This document shows positions 23,393 to 35,938 of a stretch of DNA of 64,000 nt, piece by piece. Source of the stretch: Branchiostoma belcheri. Its lineage: Eukaryota > Chordata > Leptocardii > Amphioxiformes > Branchiostomatidae. Every line of letters starts with the position of its first letter. The first letter of the stretch is position 1. The notes under the pieces are model-generated. The model was given only the letters and a program-made list of their open reading frames with translations, did no database searches and had not been told where the DNA came from. Made by a program: the position numbers and the translations under genes. The stretch covers positions 1,111,826-1,175,825 of the forward strand of contig NW_017803909.1 in assembly GCF_001625305.1 (NCBI RefSeq), in the 5' to 3' direction.

Positions 23393-26214
23393 TCAGACCT
23401 TGTCATAGACATAGATGGTTTCAATCCCTTCCCCTAGTGTTGAGGTTGGTGCCCAGGTGGGCAGCTGGTACCTGCAGCAGATGACCCTTGACCCTGATGT
23501 TACCTCCTCAGCAAGTTTCTGCTCCAATCTTCTCAGCTGGTTTGTTCGAGATAAGGGCAAAACAAAGTGAGAAAACTCTTGAAGGACTGAGATTATAAAA
23601 CATTGTCACAGGTTGTGACAGAGGTTTGTGGCAAAGGATAAAAAATACAAAGCTAAGTGTTTCATCTGCAAGTATTGCTGAGGTGACTATGAATATCACC
23701 TGCCAAAGTTATGTGCCTAAGTCTTCTGTACCAAACATGTTAAACTTTCCTTTTGCTTTTCTCTCCCATAACATATAGTACTAACAGTTTACAGCAATAC
23801 ATGTACATGTGTCAAGCATAACAATCGTCTGCACTTACTATTAGAGGTTCTCCATAGATGACAATGTTGTTGTACAGCCTTAGATCTGCCTGTTACAAGT
23901 GAGAGTTGACATTATGATTAATAATCATAAAAATCAGCAATAGGTATAGACTGACAGCTGTAAAATTCTTATTCTTTATGAAACCAAGTTTAGTCGAAGA
24001 ATGTAGCCCTCTCACCTCAAACAGGTCCTTCCTGTGAAATCTGGCCAGACTTGCCAGACCTTTCCTGTGTGCCATAAGCCTGGAGTAGCCGAGTAAGAAA
24101 GGGTTCAACTCATACCCGTCTGTGTGAAAACCCTGGGTGGCTGCAGCACAGACCTGGAGAAAAAAGTAGTGAGAACATGACAATCAGTCGTTCTAATACA
24201 TTTGTACTAAAGTATAGTTTACACTGCAGTCATGCAAAAAGTGGATACTAAATGTACAAAAAAGGAAAAAGAGGAGAAAAAGATGGATAGAAGGTTAAGT
24301 GCATATGTTTGACAGACCATTTAGATGAGGTCTGCAATGCATTACTTTCAAATTGATTTTAATATCTGTTGTGACAAAAATCCATACATAGAAAAATCTT
24401 TGCTTCATGCTTAACAGTCTTTACTCATCCACATAAACTTAAGTTGGCCAGCTGGGCTGATGGGAAATTTGGGAAACCTAATTAATGCTAAAAAAACACA
24501 CGGCAAACCATTCAGAAGTTTTGTAAAATTGTAGCCACTCACTAGACTCAGTTGTATGCAGCCTCAGTGACTGAGAAAGCAAGGTAGGTGGTGAAGCATT
24601 GATATATTGCAACATACTGCACACAGCACATGTTTAAATGTTTTTGTAAGAATCTAACATATTATCAAGTATAAACTGCACATGACTAGAAATCTTAAGT
24701 ACAGGAAAAATACATAGCCTTAAGCTGTCTCAATTCCTTTAGATGCAATAAGAGAAGGGAACAAGGAAAAAAAGAACAACCAAAGTACAGGTTACCAGCA
24801 AACTATTGACAACAAATTATCTTCAACAAATGATCATGAAAGCAAAACATGCTGTAAAGGTTAGACATTTATATTGCATCAAATTCATACAAGCTGCTGT
24901 TATTCAGCAATGCCAAATGGGGCATACATTCAGGTCTAAACCTGCTACTTACAATGCGCCCATCACCACTGCCTAGGTCAGCGACCTTTCCAGGTCTGCC
25001 TTCCAGCAGTCTGAGTACACGGTCTACCTGCGATCGTCCGGATGCGACATAGGGCAACGGAGACCTGACAGGTCAAATTGATGGAACATACACCATCAAT
25101 ATTGCATACATTTACCACTACTGTTACAAGTTACAAGTACTGTAAAGTCAAGAACTGTCTCCACAGAAACCACCACTGGCATGTTTCCGTGGAGAGAGTC
25201 ATAGGCTCTGAAAGATGCAGCTGGACAAAGAGAATTGTAGAATGAATCCTTTTACAGTAATGAAGAGCTCTGTTCCTCCCCTGACTTCACATCCCCAATA
25301 TTCACAAGAATGAAGTGTAATTGCTGGGATCCTTGTTGCTTCCCTTCTCAATAAAAGCTGAGACCCAGTTTGTTAGCAGATCTATATCTACATGTACACA
25401 TATTGGACTTTTTGATCAGAAAATGATGACTTCATTTTTTTAATATCTTCTTGTACCAAAAATTTTTTTACTCCTTCTCTTTTCCAGCACAGCATCTGCC
25501 TGTCATTGCCTGCTGTTCTGCCCATGACTCACAAGTCTGCCATCACCACTACCCAGATCAACAACGTTGCCCCTCCTGCCCTGTAGAAGCCTCAGCACCC
25601 CGCACACCTGTCTCCTGTTCGACACAATCCATGGCAGGGTTGTCCTGGGTAGTGGACCATGTTTGCATGAAAGTAATAAACAGAAGTGCTCATGGTTATT
25701 GGTTGGAAATTTTTGCTCCTAAGGAGACTTAATTAATCTGTCAGTTATTGTATCCGTCCATTTCAAATCAACTCTAATTTGGCAACTTGAATGTGGGTCA
25801 TTTTACATTGGTGGTCCACCAAATGTGCTAAGGTAATGTTGAAGTGTTGGCAGTTTAGGTCAACTTGCTGAAGTCATCCTACGAAACACAAGACTGTTTG
25901 GTCCATGGTGTACTACCCAAGGTTATGTAAGTTGAATACTAAATAGCCATCTTCCCATATACACACAGATGTTATATGACATTATTATAATTCTTTTATC
26001 CAGCAAGTCATACAGTCATACATCACATGTTACTCTCTACCTTTGATATGACTGGAAGCTCAATTCCTTACCTTCTGTACCAAGGGAAGACCAGGGCTGT
26101 GTTGACAACATAAGTGAGACAAACCGCTCCTCCGATACCTTTAACCAGGAGGAAGGATCTATCCCTCTCTGCTGAAGCCAAAGTGGCCAGTTCCATTTCT
26201 ATGCTGTCATCCAT
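23393..26214 (-). CDS. FAM173-family mitochondrial lysine methyltransferase (ATPSCKMT/ANTKMT-like)
   Basis: SAM-dependent methyltransferase of the family that modifies ATP synthase subunit c (ATPSCKMT) or the ADP/ATP carrier (ANTKMT). Exons (-): 26072-26214, then one 112-nt exon (24953-25064 or 25533-25644, see below), 24016-24153, 23839-23889 and 23393-23536. The sum is 588 nt, 195 aa. The N terminus has a hydrophobic segment (LLVKGIGGAVCLTYVVN) that fits the membrane/mitochondrial targeting anchor. Motif I is VADLGSGDGRI, followed by GYELNPFLLGYSR (ELNP), RFHRKDLFE and IVIYGEPL. The C-terminal part has VICCRYQLPTWAP and GEGIETIYVYD, like human RFPLPTW...GEGLDRVWAYD. A short exon before the last one may be missing, because human has a few extra residues there. 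I cannot decide between the two human paralogues. Confidence 0.85.
24953..25064 (-). CDS. Alternative exon 2b of the FAM173-family gene
   Basis: A 112-nt exon between CTGTCAG and GTAAGT. It encodes LPYVASGRSQVDRVLRLLEG then RPGKVADLGSGDGRI, containing SAM-binding motif I. It fits the phase of exon 1 (26072-26214) and exon 3 (24016-24153). Confidence 0.8.
25533..25644 (-). CDS. Alternative exon 2a of the FAM173-family gene (duplicated exon)
   Basis: A second 112-nt exon lies between CACTACCCAG and GTGAGT, with exactly the same length and phase as exon 2b. It encodes LPWIVSNRRQVCGVLRLLQG then RRGNVVDLGSGDGRL. By my count 23 of 37 residues match exon 2b, including all of DLGSGDGR. Using both exons would add 112 nt and break the frame, so the two look mutually exclusive. 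No stop or splice defect is visible. Confidence 0.7.
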
Positions 26215-28147
26215 CTCACAAACCTAGTCTGTGTACACAAATGGCCCATAACCTGGTGATGGCAGGAAAATATGATAGGTTATCAATCTATATAGGGCAT
26301 AACAACATAGATGCGGACATACTAAAACTGCATTCTATGAGCCTGATTCTATGCGATATTTTTTAAGACAAACCAAAAACAGTAACCTGCACTTCGTACC
26401 ATATATGTACCTTGGTGCCATAGTTAGGCAAAGGATGTTTTGGTAATAGGAAAGGGAAATTTTATCGACGACATGCACAAACTGACTACCTGGATCAGTA
26501 GTTTACAAATTCTGTCATCCGCAATTAACACTGGAGTTATCTAGCCACCAACTTTGACTAAAAGATAACAACATATACATGCACTTCCCACCTTTCTAGT
26601 AAATTCTAGCCAGCTGTAATACGTGCTCTGTGTCACGCATGTGTTTGTTTTGATTTTCTGATAAGGTCAAAGGTGAGCTGAATGTCCCGCTATCCTTTGC
26701 GCTCCCGCCGTTCTCCTAATTTGGGCGTTTTCGGATTCGTTCGGCTAATTTCGCACATTTCCGTGCAGGCTGCGGCGAGGCGAAGTGTGGTGAGGTGAGA
26801 GAGTGTAAGATGGCTTGATTTCTGCGCTTTTTGTTGCCCGATTTTGTGAAAAGACTATGCATTTTTCCATTGAAATGGGCGTTTAGATAGCAAGGATAGT
26901 GTAGGTCATATTTGTGGACTTACCGTGTGCTAATTAGGGTAGTAAACCCTAAATTTGGACATGCTTTTCTGAGGACGTTTGGTCCGCCATTTTTGTCCAC
27001 GCCATGCCCATCTCTCTTCACGAGGACATCGCTCTACTTTTAGTCCGTCACGAGGGTCCTAAAGTCATTTCTCCATTCTTTTCCTCGTGCAGACTCCTAG
27101 ATGCCTTTCGGTCGACTTCTGAGCAGTCTTGTAAGAGCTGGTTTGACATTGCCAAAGGTACTAGCTTGGAAAACATGACCGAACCTTTTGTCTAGGTTTA
27201 ATAGAACTTGGGTGGAAAATCTCTTGAATTTACTTTTAGCATGACCACTATCTGGATATGTGATGAACTGAGCTCTTGTTTGCCTGATTGCACATGCCCC
27301 TGGTCTGATTTTTGAATGGTTTTCAATTTTGTGCAGAAAATCTGGGTTGAATGCTTAATTGATTAATGTTTGACACATGTACTACTGAGGTTACAATCTT
27401 TGATCACATGGGGTCACACAGGGTGAAAATAATTTTTTCATCAAATTATGTAAGTTTTCGGACCATCAGATCTGGCCTAAAATTAATGCATAGGCTTCCA
27501 CTGATGCAATTAGCTACTACAGGCTAGTTTGTTGCCCTTCTATTTGGGATAAATGTTGTTAAAATATTCTATCTTTATTCTGTTGTACAAAAATTACAAG
27601 GGTAGAGCAGAGGTGAGATACTCACCTAGTAAATGATTTACATTTCAAAGACCAAGGACAGCCCTTTATCTGAACTTTTCATTCAGGAGGGTGCAAGACA
27701 AACATGCAAATTATACATGTTAAAAAGGATATATCAGATTAAGAAGTGTTATTTTTTAGTACATGTATACTAAGTAATTTACAATTACAGGTATGAAAAT
27801 TGAAATAGTGATGCTGACAAGTTTCACCAAGGCAATAAAATCAGTTTTGACCAGCTCCCCAGTGATATGAGTGAATGATTAACTGGTGCCAAAGTAGAGT
27901 GTCGGTCTGCGAAAGAAGTTAACTGCGCAGAAAAGATCCACATTTTGCCTGTTCTGAGTAAGACATCACTTCTACCTGAACTCTTGTTGAAGTTTCCAAA
28001 AAACATGTGACATTTTCCTAAACCATGTTATCAAGTTTAGTAATGAAATGATATTCTTTGTCCAAGCAGGTTCAGTTTGGTCCAAGGACAGTTTCTGCCA
28101 AACTTTCGGGACTTTTGCATTCCACCACATCACACAACTTCTGCAGC
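26215..28147. promoter_or_regulatory. Divergent FAM173/hnRNP H promoter and 5' non-coding part of the hnRNP H gene
   Basis: The 26640-26830 segment is CpG-richer than its surroundings and probably holds the shared promoter and a non-coding first exon of the + gene. A candidate donor is GTGAGG near 26793. A splice acceptor (CCAAGCAG at about 28070) precedes the start-codon exon, consistent with a 5' UTR intron. GTCCGCCATTTTT at 26982-26994 is a reverse YY1-like site. No other coding exon was identified. Confidence 0.45.
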
Positions 28148-31100
28148 ATGGCTGATGAAGACGGCGGATACGTGGTGCGCATGAGGGGCCTCCCATGGTC
28201 TGCCACTTGTGAAGAAGTGAAGTCTTTCCTTACATCTGAAGGTAAATAGCATATGGTATTGATAGTACTGTACACGTGATAGTGCTGTACATAACTAGTT
28301 TAGTTTTCTGTATTTCATATTTGCTATATATTCTTCCTGCGCATGAAATATGGAACAATACAAGTTTTTTGCAATGATTTTTATGATTGCTTCCTCCAGG
28401 TTGTAAAGTAAAAGGTGGGGATGGAGGGATCCATTTCACATTCTCTAAAGAGGGAAGACCAAGTGGTGAGGCATTTGTAGAGGTTGAAACTGCAGAAGAC
28501 TTTGAGAAGGCCCTGGCCAAGCACAACCAGCATATGGGTCACAGATACATTGAAGGTAAGGATTTTCTGAACCTGAATAGTTCTTGTTCCTCCTATGATG
28601 TTATTACACTGGAATGTTCCTGTTGTTCAACATTTACAATTGCTGAAGTGCAACTACATGTGCATCCTGAATACTAGTGAATAGACATCTCTTTAAAGTT
28701 AATTGTATGATCTGCGCTGCAGTTCTAACTCGTATTTGTTTTTCTGCAGTGTTCCGTTCCAAGGTGTCTGAGATGGAGTGGGTAGTGAAGCACAGTGGGC
28801 AGGACCAAGTCAACGACGGCATTGTCCGGTTGCGGGGTCTGCCATTTGGCTGCTCAAAGGAAGAAATCGCTCAGTTCTTTTCAGGTACATTTATTCAGCC
28901 TTTTGAAATTGAGGTGTGTGGGATGAATTGGCAGTGCTGCGGATTTTATAGTTACCCAGAGAAGAGTACGTTTAAACAGTAATCGGAACTTTCAGTATTA
29001 ATATGTGCTTGACTGAAATAGACCAGTAGCATGTGTCGTCCCCTATTTTTAAAATAGAATTAAGTACTGTATAAACAGAAAATTAGTCAGCAAGATTGTA
29101 GCGTAATACAGCTTTTGTTGTGCAAGGATCTTGTTGACTTGACTTAAAAAAAAACCCGAATGATTATTCTGGAATCATCGTAGTGAAACTTGCTATCGAC
29201 AGACTTGTATCTCTAAGTTTGCGGGAAGATCTTGTGCATCCGTTATATTCTTACCACTGGTGATGTTTGACTGTTGAGTTGTGCTGATCTTACAGTGAGA
29301 TTCAAACATGGATTCCCTCTCTTTCTGGGTACAGCTGGGCTGGTGGTTGGCTGGGATGGGGTCAACTGGGCACGGGGCATCATGGGAAGAGAAGACCAGC
29401 ACCACTCATTGAAACACGGGTCACTTTTCTCCCCAGGGGAACACGGGCCTTCAGGGATGGTGTCCCATGGGAGGAGGGTCTCACTACTCATACCAAGACT
29501 TTGACTGTTGTTTACAGCTATAGGGTCTGGGAGGAGGCTGGGCCATGGGAGGAGGGTGGATGGGCTGGCTGGTCTAGCTCCTCATCTCATATTTAGCTTG
29601 GTAGTCTAGGGCTCTCAAGGACTTCCTTTTCATATATGTGGCTGAAGAATCAAAAAAAGTTAACGAAACATTTTAATGGCCTTGTCATTGCTGGTAGATA
29701 GCAGATAATGGTTTGTAGTTAGAAGTGAATTTCTTTCAATATGGCATGAATTTACATTGATCTCTTGACACCAGATATTTGAAAGTGCTGTTTCTTTGCA
29801 TAAAATCTGACCCTATTGTAACATTGACACAATTCTATTATCTGCTTCATTTATTTAACCTATTTCATATTTGGTACAGAAGTACAGCCTTGGGAGCCCT
29901 AGTTAAAATGTATTTATGGGTTCTAGATTGAACACATTAGCATGGGGACATGTTTTCATCATTTCTAGATATTGAAAGGCTACTAGGCAGGAGTTTGGCC
30001 TATTTCCACTTATTGTTTGTTACAGCTACGTCATGACATGATATGGGACTTTGTATGCCTTTGATATATTTGTGAGTAGCTAAATGACAAGAAAACTTTC
30101 AGATATATTTCCAACAAGAGGCAAATACTATGTACTTCTTTTTATTTGCAAATATGTATACCACCATCAACATCCGAATAATGTTACATAGACACCTGTA
30201 TGATACAGCTTCTTTCACTGGTTATCATTAGTCTACAAAGGTCAAAACTCCTGCCTGGAATAGCTTTAGTCAACATTGATATGACAGTAATGTACTGCAG
30301 AAGATATGCAGTTACTGATGTTTGGATTTTCTAAAGGGAATTGACAGTAGAAATTCACACAGATGTATCCCTGCAACAATTCAGAGAGAAGAAATCAATG
30401 CTAATGTGTACAGTCCTAGCTTTGTGTGTATGTTTCCCCAATGCTGTTCTTTGCTGAAAAACGTTGATTCTATGTTTGTTACACCACGCCTAATCATACC
30501 CATGAATGTTGAATCTTGCCATCCTTGTGCTGGCTAACATTGGACGACTGCCAATATTGAGTCTCCTCTCCTTTTCTGGGTTGGTTCTGAAGGGTTGGAG
30601 ATAGTGCCCAATGGGATAACACTACCCACAGACTACCAGGGGCGCAGCACGGGGGAGGCTTTTGTGCAGTTTACATCACAGGATATAGCTGAAAAGGCTC
30701 TGGGGAAACACAAGGAAAAAATAGGGCACAGGTGGGAGGATGGTTGGTTTCACTGCCCCAGGGATATTCACCTTCTTGTGGGCTGTACAACTTTTCAAGC
30801 TGTTCTCCTATCTGACAGTGTTGGTTTTCTCCACTATGTTAAAGTAGCTCTTTGTTTCTAACTTTTTTTTGTAAGCTTGTATTATTGCTTGGTACCCATA
30901 CATACCTGAACTTCAAAACAATCCCTTATTGTTATATTTGTTATACAAGTCAATTACTCCCAACTTAACTGTATGATGTGACCTTCTATTGGACAAATGG
31001 AAATGACAAATCGTGATGAGGATAGCATAATGAGCACTTTTGAAAGATATTTGTGGGTGAAGGGCAAAGCACAAGTTGCTATGTGCACTACCAACAAGAA

Positions 31101-34100
31101 GATGAGGGCTTAACTTACACATGTAGATATGGATTTTGTTTGCTGTTGGAACATTGCTTACATCTTGTATAGCGTTAGTCACCTTGAAATGTGCTGCGTT
31201 AGACAAGACACTGTTATGTTCCATTTACCTTCAGTAATGATTGTAAGTAATGAACAGAAGTTAACGTCCTAAACTTGGCTAAGGGTGCATGATGGCAGCT
31301 TACCAAACAGAAGTAGTGTAGTTGTAGAAGAGGTTGTCATGTATTTTGTCATATAAGTTGGGAATGTGAGATACCAGGACGCAGGATTTAGATAACATCT
31401 ATGCACGTTAGCATTATAGAAAACTGGTAACTAGGGCTATGGTCCTTTTTGCAATTGAGTAGGTTTATGAATTATTGTTGATTCTCCACAGGTACATTGA
31501 GATCTTCAAGAGTAGCCGGAACGAGGTTCGCGAATGCATGAGCCCCAAGCCGCGCCCTCTGATGTCCAGCCGCCCCGGGCCGTACGACAGACCACCCCCA
31601 CGTGGGTACGGTGGAGGCGGCCGTCCTGGCATGTACGATCGGCGCATGCGGGGAGGAGGGACTGGCTACAGTGGCAGTAAGTCCGGTCGATACTACTGAC
31701 TTCTCTACACATCCATTGTGTGACTGAATAAACTGATTTGTTGTGAAAATGTCTACTTAATTTTAGGGGTTACTGGATGTCTCAGAGAAATATTTGTTTT
31801 TCCTTCAGATTTCTACCAGGACGACTATGATGGCTATGAGGACAGATACGACAACTATGGTGGTGGCCGAGGGCGTGGTGGCAGAATGGGGAGAGGCGGT
31901 AAGACCTCATGATTCTTGTACTGATCTTTCAATCTCTTTCTCAAGCATAAACTAAAGCATTATTCACCTTATATGTAATCTTACACTAGTGTGAAGTTGC
32001 AAGTTAACACTCTGTGTCAGTAGCTGTCCAAGCTATGATCTGGTTCAATTTTTACACTTGCAAGACAAAAGTCAGTCTATTATTCCCAGGTCTCCTCCCA
32101 TGTGGAGAACTGATGCATAAGGCTGATACACATAAATATAGAGTAACATGTGGTACAAATTGATGTACAGTAATTTTGTATCATACTGAGTCATAGCTGG
32201 TAGTCCTTTAATGTGTGCAGCAATTGAAATATGTAGTGGGTTGATGGTAAAAATTAAGAAATTGAAGTGTTTTTTTCCAGGGCGTGGTGGTGGATTTGGA
32301 GGTGGCCGTATGTACGGGGGTGGATCAGGACACTTTGTTCACATGAGAGGACTGCCATTCAAGGCTGCTGTGGAGGATATTGAACAGGTAAGAAATCACA
32401 CATTATATTGCTATTTCGTCATGTCTACAATATCCCTTTTGTTAAATGAATTTTCTTTTTTCATGCATTCTCAGTCAATTATACCGATGTAAAGTTGCAA
32501 GTTAACACTCTGTGTCAGTAGCTGTCCAAGCTATGATCTGGTTCAATTTTTACACTTGCAAGACAAAAGTCAGTCTATTATTCCCAGGTCTCCTGCCATG
32601 TGGAGAACTGATGCATAAGGCTGATACACATAAATTCTTGTGTGTCAAGATACCAAGGATGACTGGACATGTATCAAATACAAAATGTGTAATGTTAAAA
32701 TTAGTGGGCAGGTATATGACAGTCCTGAATTGTTGTTTCTTTTGCTCAGTTCTTCCAGCCACTGGTACCCATGAAGATCCAGATCCACTATGGCCCAGAC
32801 AAGCGTGCGACTGGTGAGGCTGATGTGGAGTTTGCCTCCCATGATGATGCTGTAGCTGCCATGGCCAAGGATAAGGCTAACATGCGTAAGTCAAAATATT
32901 TTGCCTTGTGAGAATCATAGTTTAACTTGTACATTGCATGTTATGCCTCTAAGTATTGACCAGAAAGAATGTTGTTCAGATGGGAACATTGAGTTCATAT
33001 TTGTTGTATTGTTATTTACCTCAGAAAGAAGTGTTGCTTTTTCCTCAGTAGCAAATGACTGGCCTTTTGCTCTGTTGGTTTCTCTCATGCCATGGTAGAT
33101 GTGTACTGTTGGTTTGGCGTACTGAAATGATTGTTCTTCCTTTCCAGAACACCGGTACATCGAGCTGTTCCTGGACTCGGAGGCTTCCTCTGGAGGAGGA
33201 GGCGGCGGTGGTGGCGGCAGTGGTGGAATGGGGGGCGGAAACTTTGGAGGTGGTCGCAGCAACATGGGCGGAGGCATGGGGGGGCACAGTGGGGATGGTG
33301 AGTCTTCCATCTGAACATGGCAGTCTTGACATTGTCCAAAGGACATTTTGTATAGGAATTGGATGGGGATTTTGTAGCATGCAGTAAGTAGCTTAGCTAT
33401 TCAAAGTAATTTCTTGTAGTCCAGTACAATAAGCTGTAATATACAAAGCATTTCATGATCTAGGGAATTGATTCTGGGATTTTATACAATACGCAGAATG
33501 GTGTTAGACTAAACTTAAGACTGGAAAATGTTGTCTTCTCTTCCAGGATCCACAGGAGGTTTCGGCCAAGGCAATAGTGGTGGATATGGTGGGCTCATTG
33601 ATACCAAAATTTTACTGTCCTGACTCACTAACCTTTTTCTGGTAACCTTTACCAAGTCTAACAGCCCACGCAGGAGTAGGAGTGTAGAGTGTAGTCGGGC
33701 CACAGAAACATGGTTTTATGGATAACGTTCAGCTGATTCTGATCTGCATTCATCAATGGTTATAGCATGGTCTTAAATTTTAGCTCCTTAAATTTAAGGG
33801 GATTTGTGGGAACTCAGGCATTACCATGTTTTATAGTTTTTGAACTGTGGAAAAGTACTACAAGATTTCATTAGGTACTAACTACAGACCAAAAACGTCG
33901 TCCATGAAATGAGCTGTTTGTGTGGCCTCGTGTCTGGTACCTGTCTTGTGTCTGTCTTCTGTGGCTGTTTTGATGGAGTGAAAACTGGTGGAAGTTTAAA
34001 GTTCAGGTGTTTAGATTCAAGCAAAGAGTAAATTGTAAGGTATTGAGAGTTGATGGCTTATTGGATTGCTTATGTAACTACTTGTTGTGGACATTGAAAG

Positions 34101-35938
34101 CTCACATTGTAAGTTGCTGATGTCTGTATGTTGTTGTGTGTTCTTCTGTAGGCGGTGGAGCTGGCTACAGTCAGGGAGGCATGGGGGGCTTCGGAGGGTT
34201 TGGTGGACAGGGAAACATGTCACAGGGTATGAACCAAGGTAGGGCCTCTTTGTCACAATCAACTCTACATAAGATATGACAGCAAAATACAGTTACTGTA
34301 CTATGTCATCTAGTCATGTAGATGTTGTTTTAAAGAAGGCAATGGATGTAGTTGGCTCTTGAACCATTGACATCATCCTTTGGAAACACCAGCATCACAT
34401 CACATGACAGGTAAGACATCTTGAAGAAATGTCTCTCACTCTTAGGGCATCTTCTTGGAGAAATGTTTCATTAAGGCATCCTCTTGGATCGAGGACCGGT
34501 CCAGATTCTGTGGCAAGAAGTCTTGAAAAGGCCAAACAAAACGACTCCAGCATAGCAATGAAAGGAATGATTGTCCTCAACATGATACAGTAACGATAAG
34601 CCTTGCATTGTGTTGGTGTGTACCCAGTTGAACATGTCCTTAATAGTTTGTAGTCACTGGATTGGAAGACATTTTCTCAATTTGGAAAACCTAATTACAA
34701 TTTTAACCAACAAATTTAACAATTAAGCCTTAAAGGAACAGATTTTCTTTGGTCACCTTACTGTTGCTTGTTTTTTAACACTATATTAATAATGTTAACT
34801 TGTAGACTAAACTTGACGAGATTTCAGGTTTGAAGGAAAGAACAATGACACTGACCAGTGCAAGGCTGATCACTCCCTTCCCTCCGAATGAATTGGTATT
34901 AGAAAGTGTTCTGTTCTGTTGCACTGATCCCACCTCAACATCTGTAGCGCCAAGAAATAACCACCATGTTTTTGTTTGGCCTTCTTGAAGATGCCTCTAA
35001 GAACTTCACCCAAGGAACCAATGCCAATGGCAGCTTTGGGGCCTATGGTGCACAGGACTTGACCATGAACCAAGCAGTAACAGGACAAGGTACAACAATT
35101 CTTCAGCCTGTCACCCAAGTTCCATGTTCCTATTTTGTGTAGTTTGAATCAGATAATGTGCAGAATGTTGTTGTGCAGCAGCAGTTCTAATTGGCCTTGA
35201 AAGTGGTTCTCCTGACTTAGTATGGTGACATGGCCCAAAAAGGCTGCCTTGTGTCATGTTAATTATTGCCATCGGGTTTTTGTATAGTGGGACACAACCA
35301 TTTGGTTCCACAGTTCCATGTGTTCTCTCCCAATTTCAGGTAAGGCTGTAGTAAGCAACTAATGTAACATTACTTTTTTGGGTGTTAAACAGATCCTAAT
35401 TTTTTAAGACAAGTAAGGAGGATGTTTGCAAGTCATAGTGTTGTTTTGTTTAGAGTTTCCACAGGATTTTTGGTTCTACATGTATTTGTAACTGCCTCAT
35501 ACCAGACAGACAACCCAGCTTCATGTTCCCCCTTTGTACTTTGGTTACTTGTAAAACTAATCCTAAATGAATTGCCTTTCTGCCAGTGAAGGCTATTTAC
35601 CACACTTTCTTTTAAATTGTCACCTCGGCACAAGGCATGCCAAGGTAATGAAAGGGGGAAACAGCAAGCTTTGGGTTAGCTGGGCAGACTTTGAAATTAA
35701 CTGTACTTTGCATACATCTGTTTTTTCTCCAGGTAACATGGGAGGAGGCTTCTACGGCTCTGGGACTGGGGGCAACATGGGAGGCAACTACAACCAGCAG
35801 GGCATGGGTGGCGGCATGGGAGGGATGGGTGGAGGCATGGGTGGGGGCATGGGCAACATGGGCATGGGGAACATGGGCAGTCAGCAGGGCATGGGGTCTG
35901 GGAACATGATGGGGCAGGGGGGAGGCTGGGGCATGTAA
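28148..35938 (+). CDS. HNRNPH-like: hnRNP H/F-like RNA-binding protein with three quasi-RRMs
   Basis: Nuclear G-tract-binding splicing regulator. Thirteen coding exons: 28148-28241, 28400-28555, 28750-28884, 30593-30731, 31492-31676, 31809-31898, 32281-32387, 32750-32885, 33148-33297, 33547-33588, 34152-34238, 34991-35089 and 35733-35938. The sum is 1626 nt, 541 aa. qRRM1 has [16 protein letters not shown]; qRRM2 has [20 protein letters not shown] and [12 protein letters not shown]; qRRM3 has [19 protein letters not shown] and [22 protein letters not shown] follows each RRM. An Arg/Gly/Tyr-rich linker separates qRRM2 and qRRM3, and the C terminus is a long Gly/Met-rich tail ([19 protein letters not shown]). 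Two introns carry a near-identical 144-bp repeat and intron 3 a dense cluster of G runs. Poly(A) signal AATAAA at 36262-36267. Vertebrate H1, H2 and F are co-orthologues, so I give no single symbol. Confidence 0.93.
31994..32137 (+). repeat. Intronic 144-bp repeat, copy 1
   Basis: It starts AAGTTGCAAGTTAACACTCT and ends in ACACATAAAT. It matches 32492-32635 over 144 bp with a single mismatch that I can see (TCCTCCCATG here, TCCTGCCATG there). It lies in the intron between exons 31809-31898 and 32281-32387 of the hnRNP H-like gene. Confidence 0.9.
32492..32635 (+). repeat. Intronic 144-bp repeat, copy 2
   Basis: Second copy of the 144-bp repeat, in the next intron (32388-32749), 498 bp downstream in the same orientation. 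Near-identity between the two copies points to a recent duplication, gene conversion or an assembly artefact. Confidence 0.9.

Noticed and set aside
25451-25732. + strand frame of 93 codons
   Set aside because: Antisense to the duplicated FAM173 exon 25533-25644, which has conserved splice sites and motif I.
27004-27195. 63-codon + frame after the divergent promoter
   Set aside because: No domain, no splice context; probably in the 5' intron of the hnRNP H-like gene.
33045-33387. Overlapping frames on both strands around 33.1-33.4 kb
   Set aside because: Shadows of the Gly-rich exon 33148-33297 of the hnRNP H-like gene.
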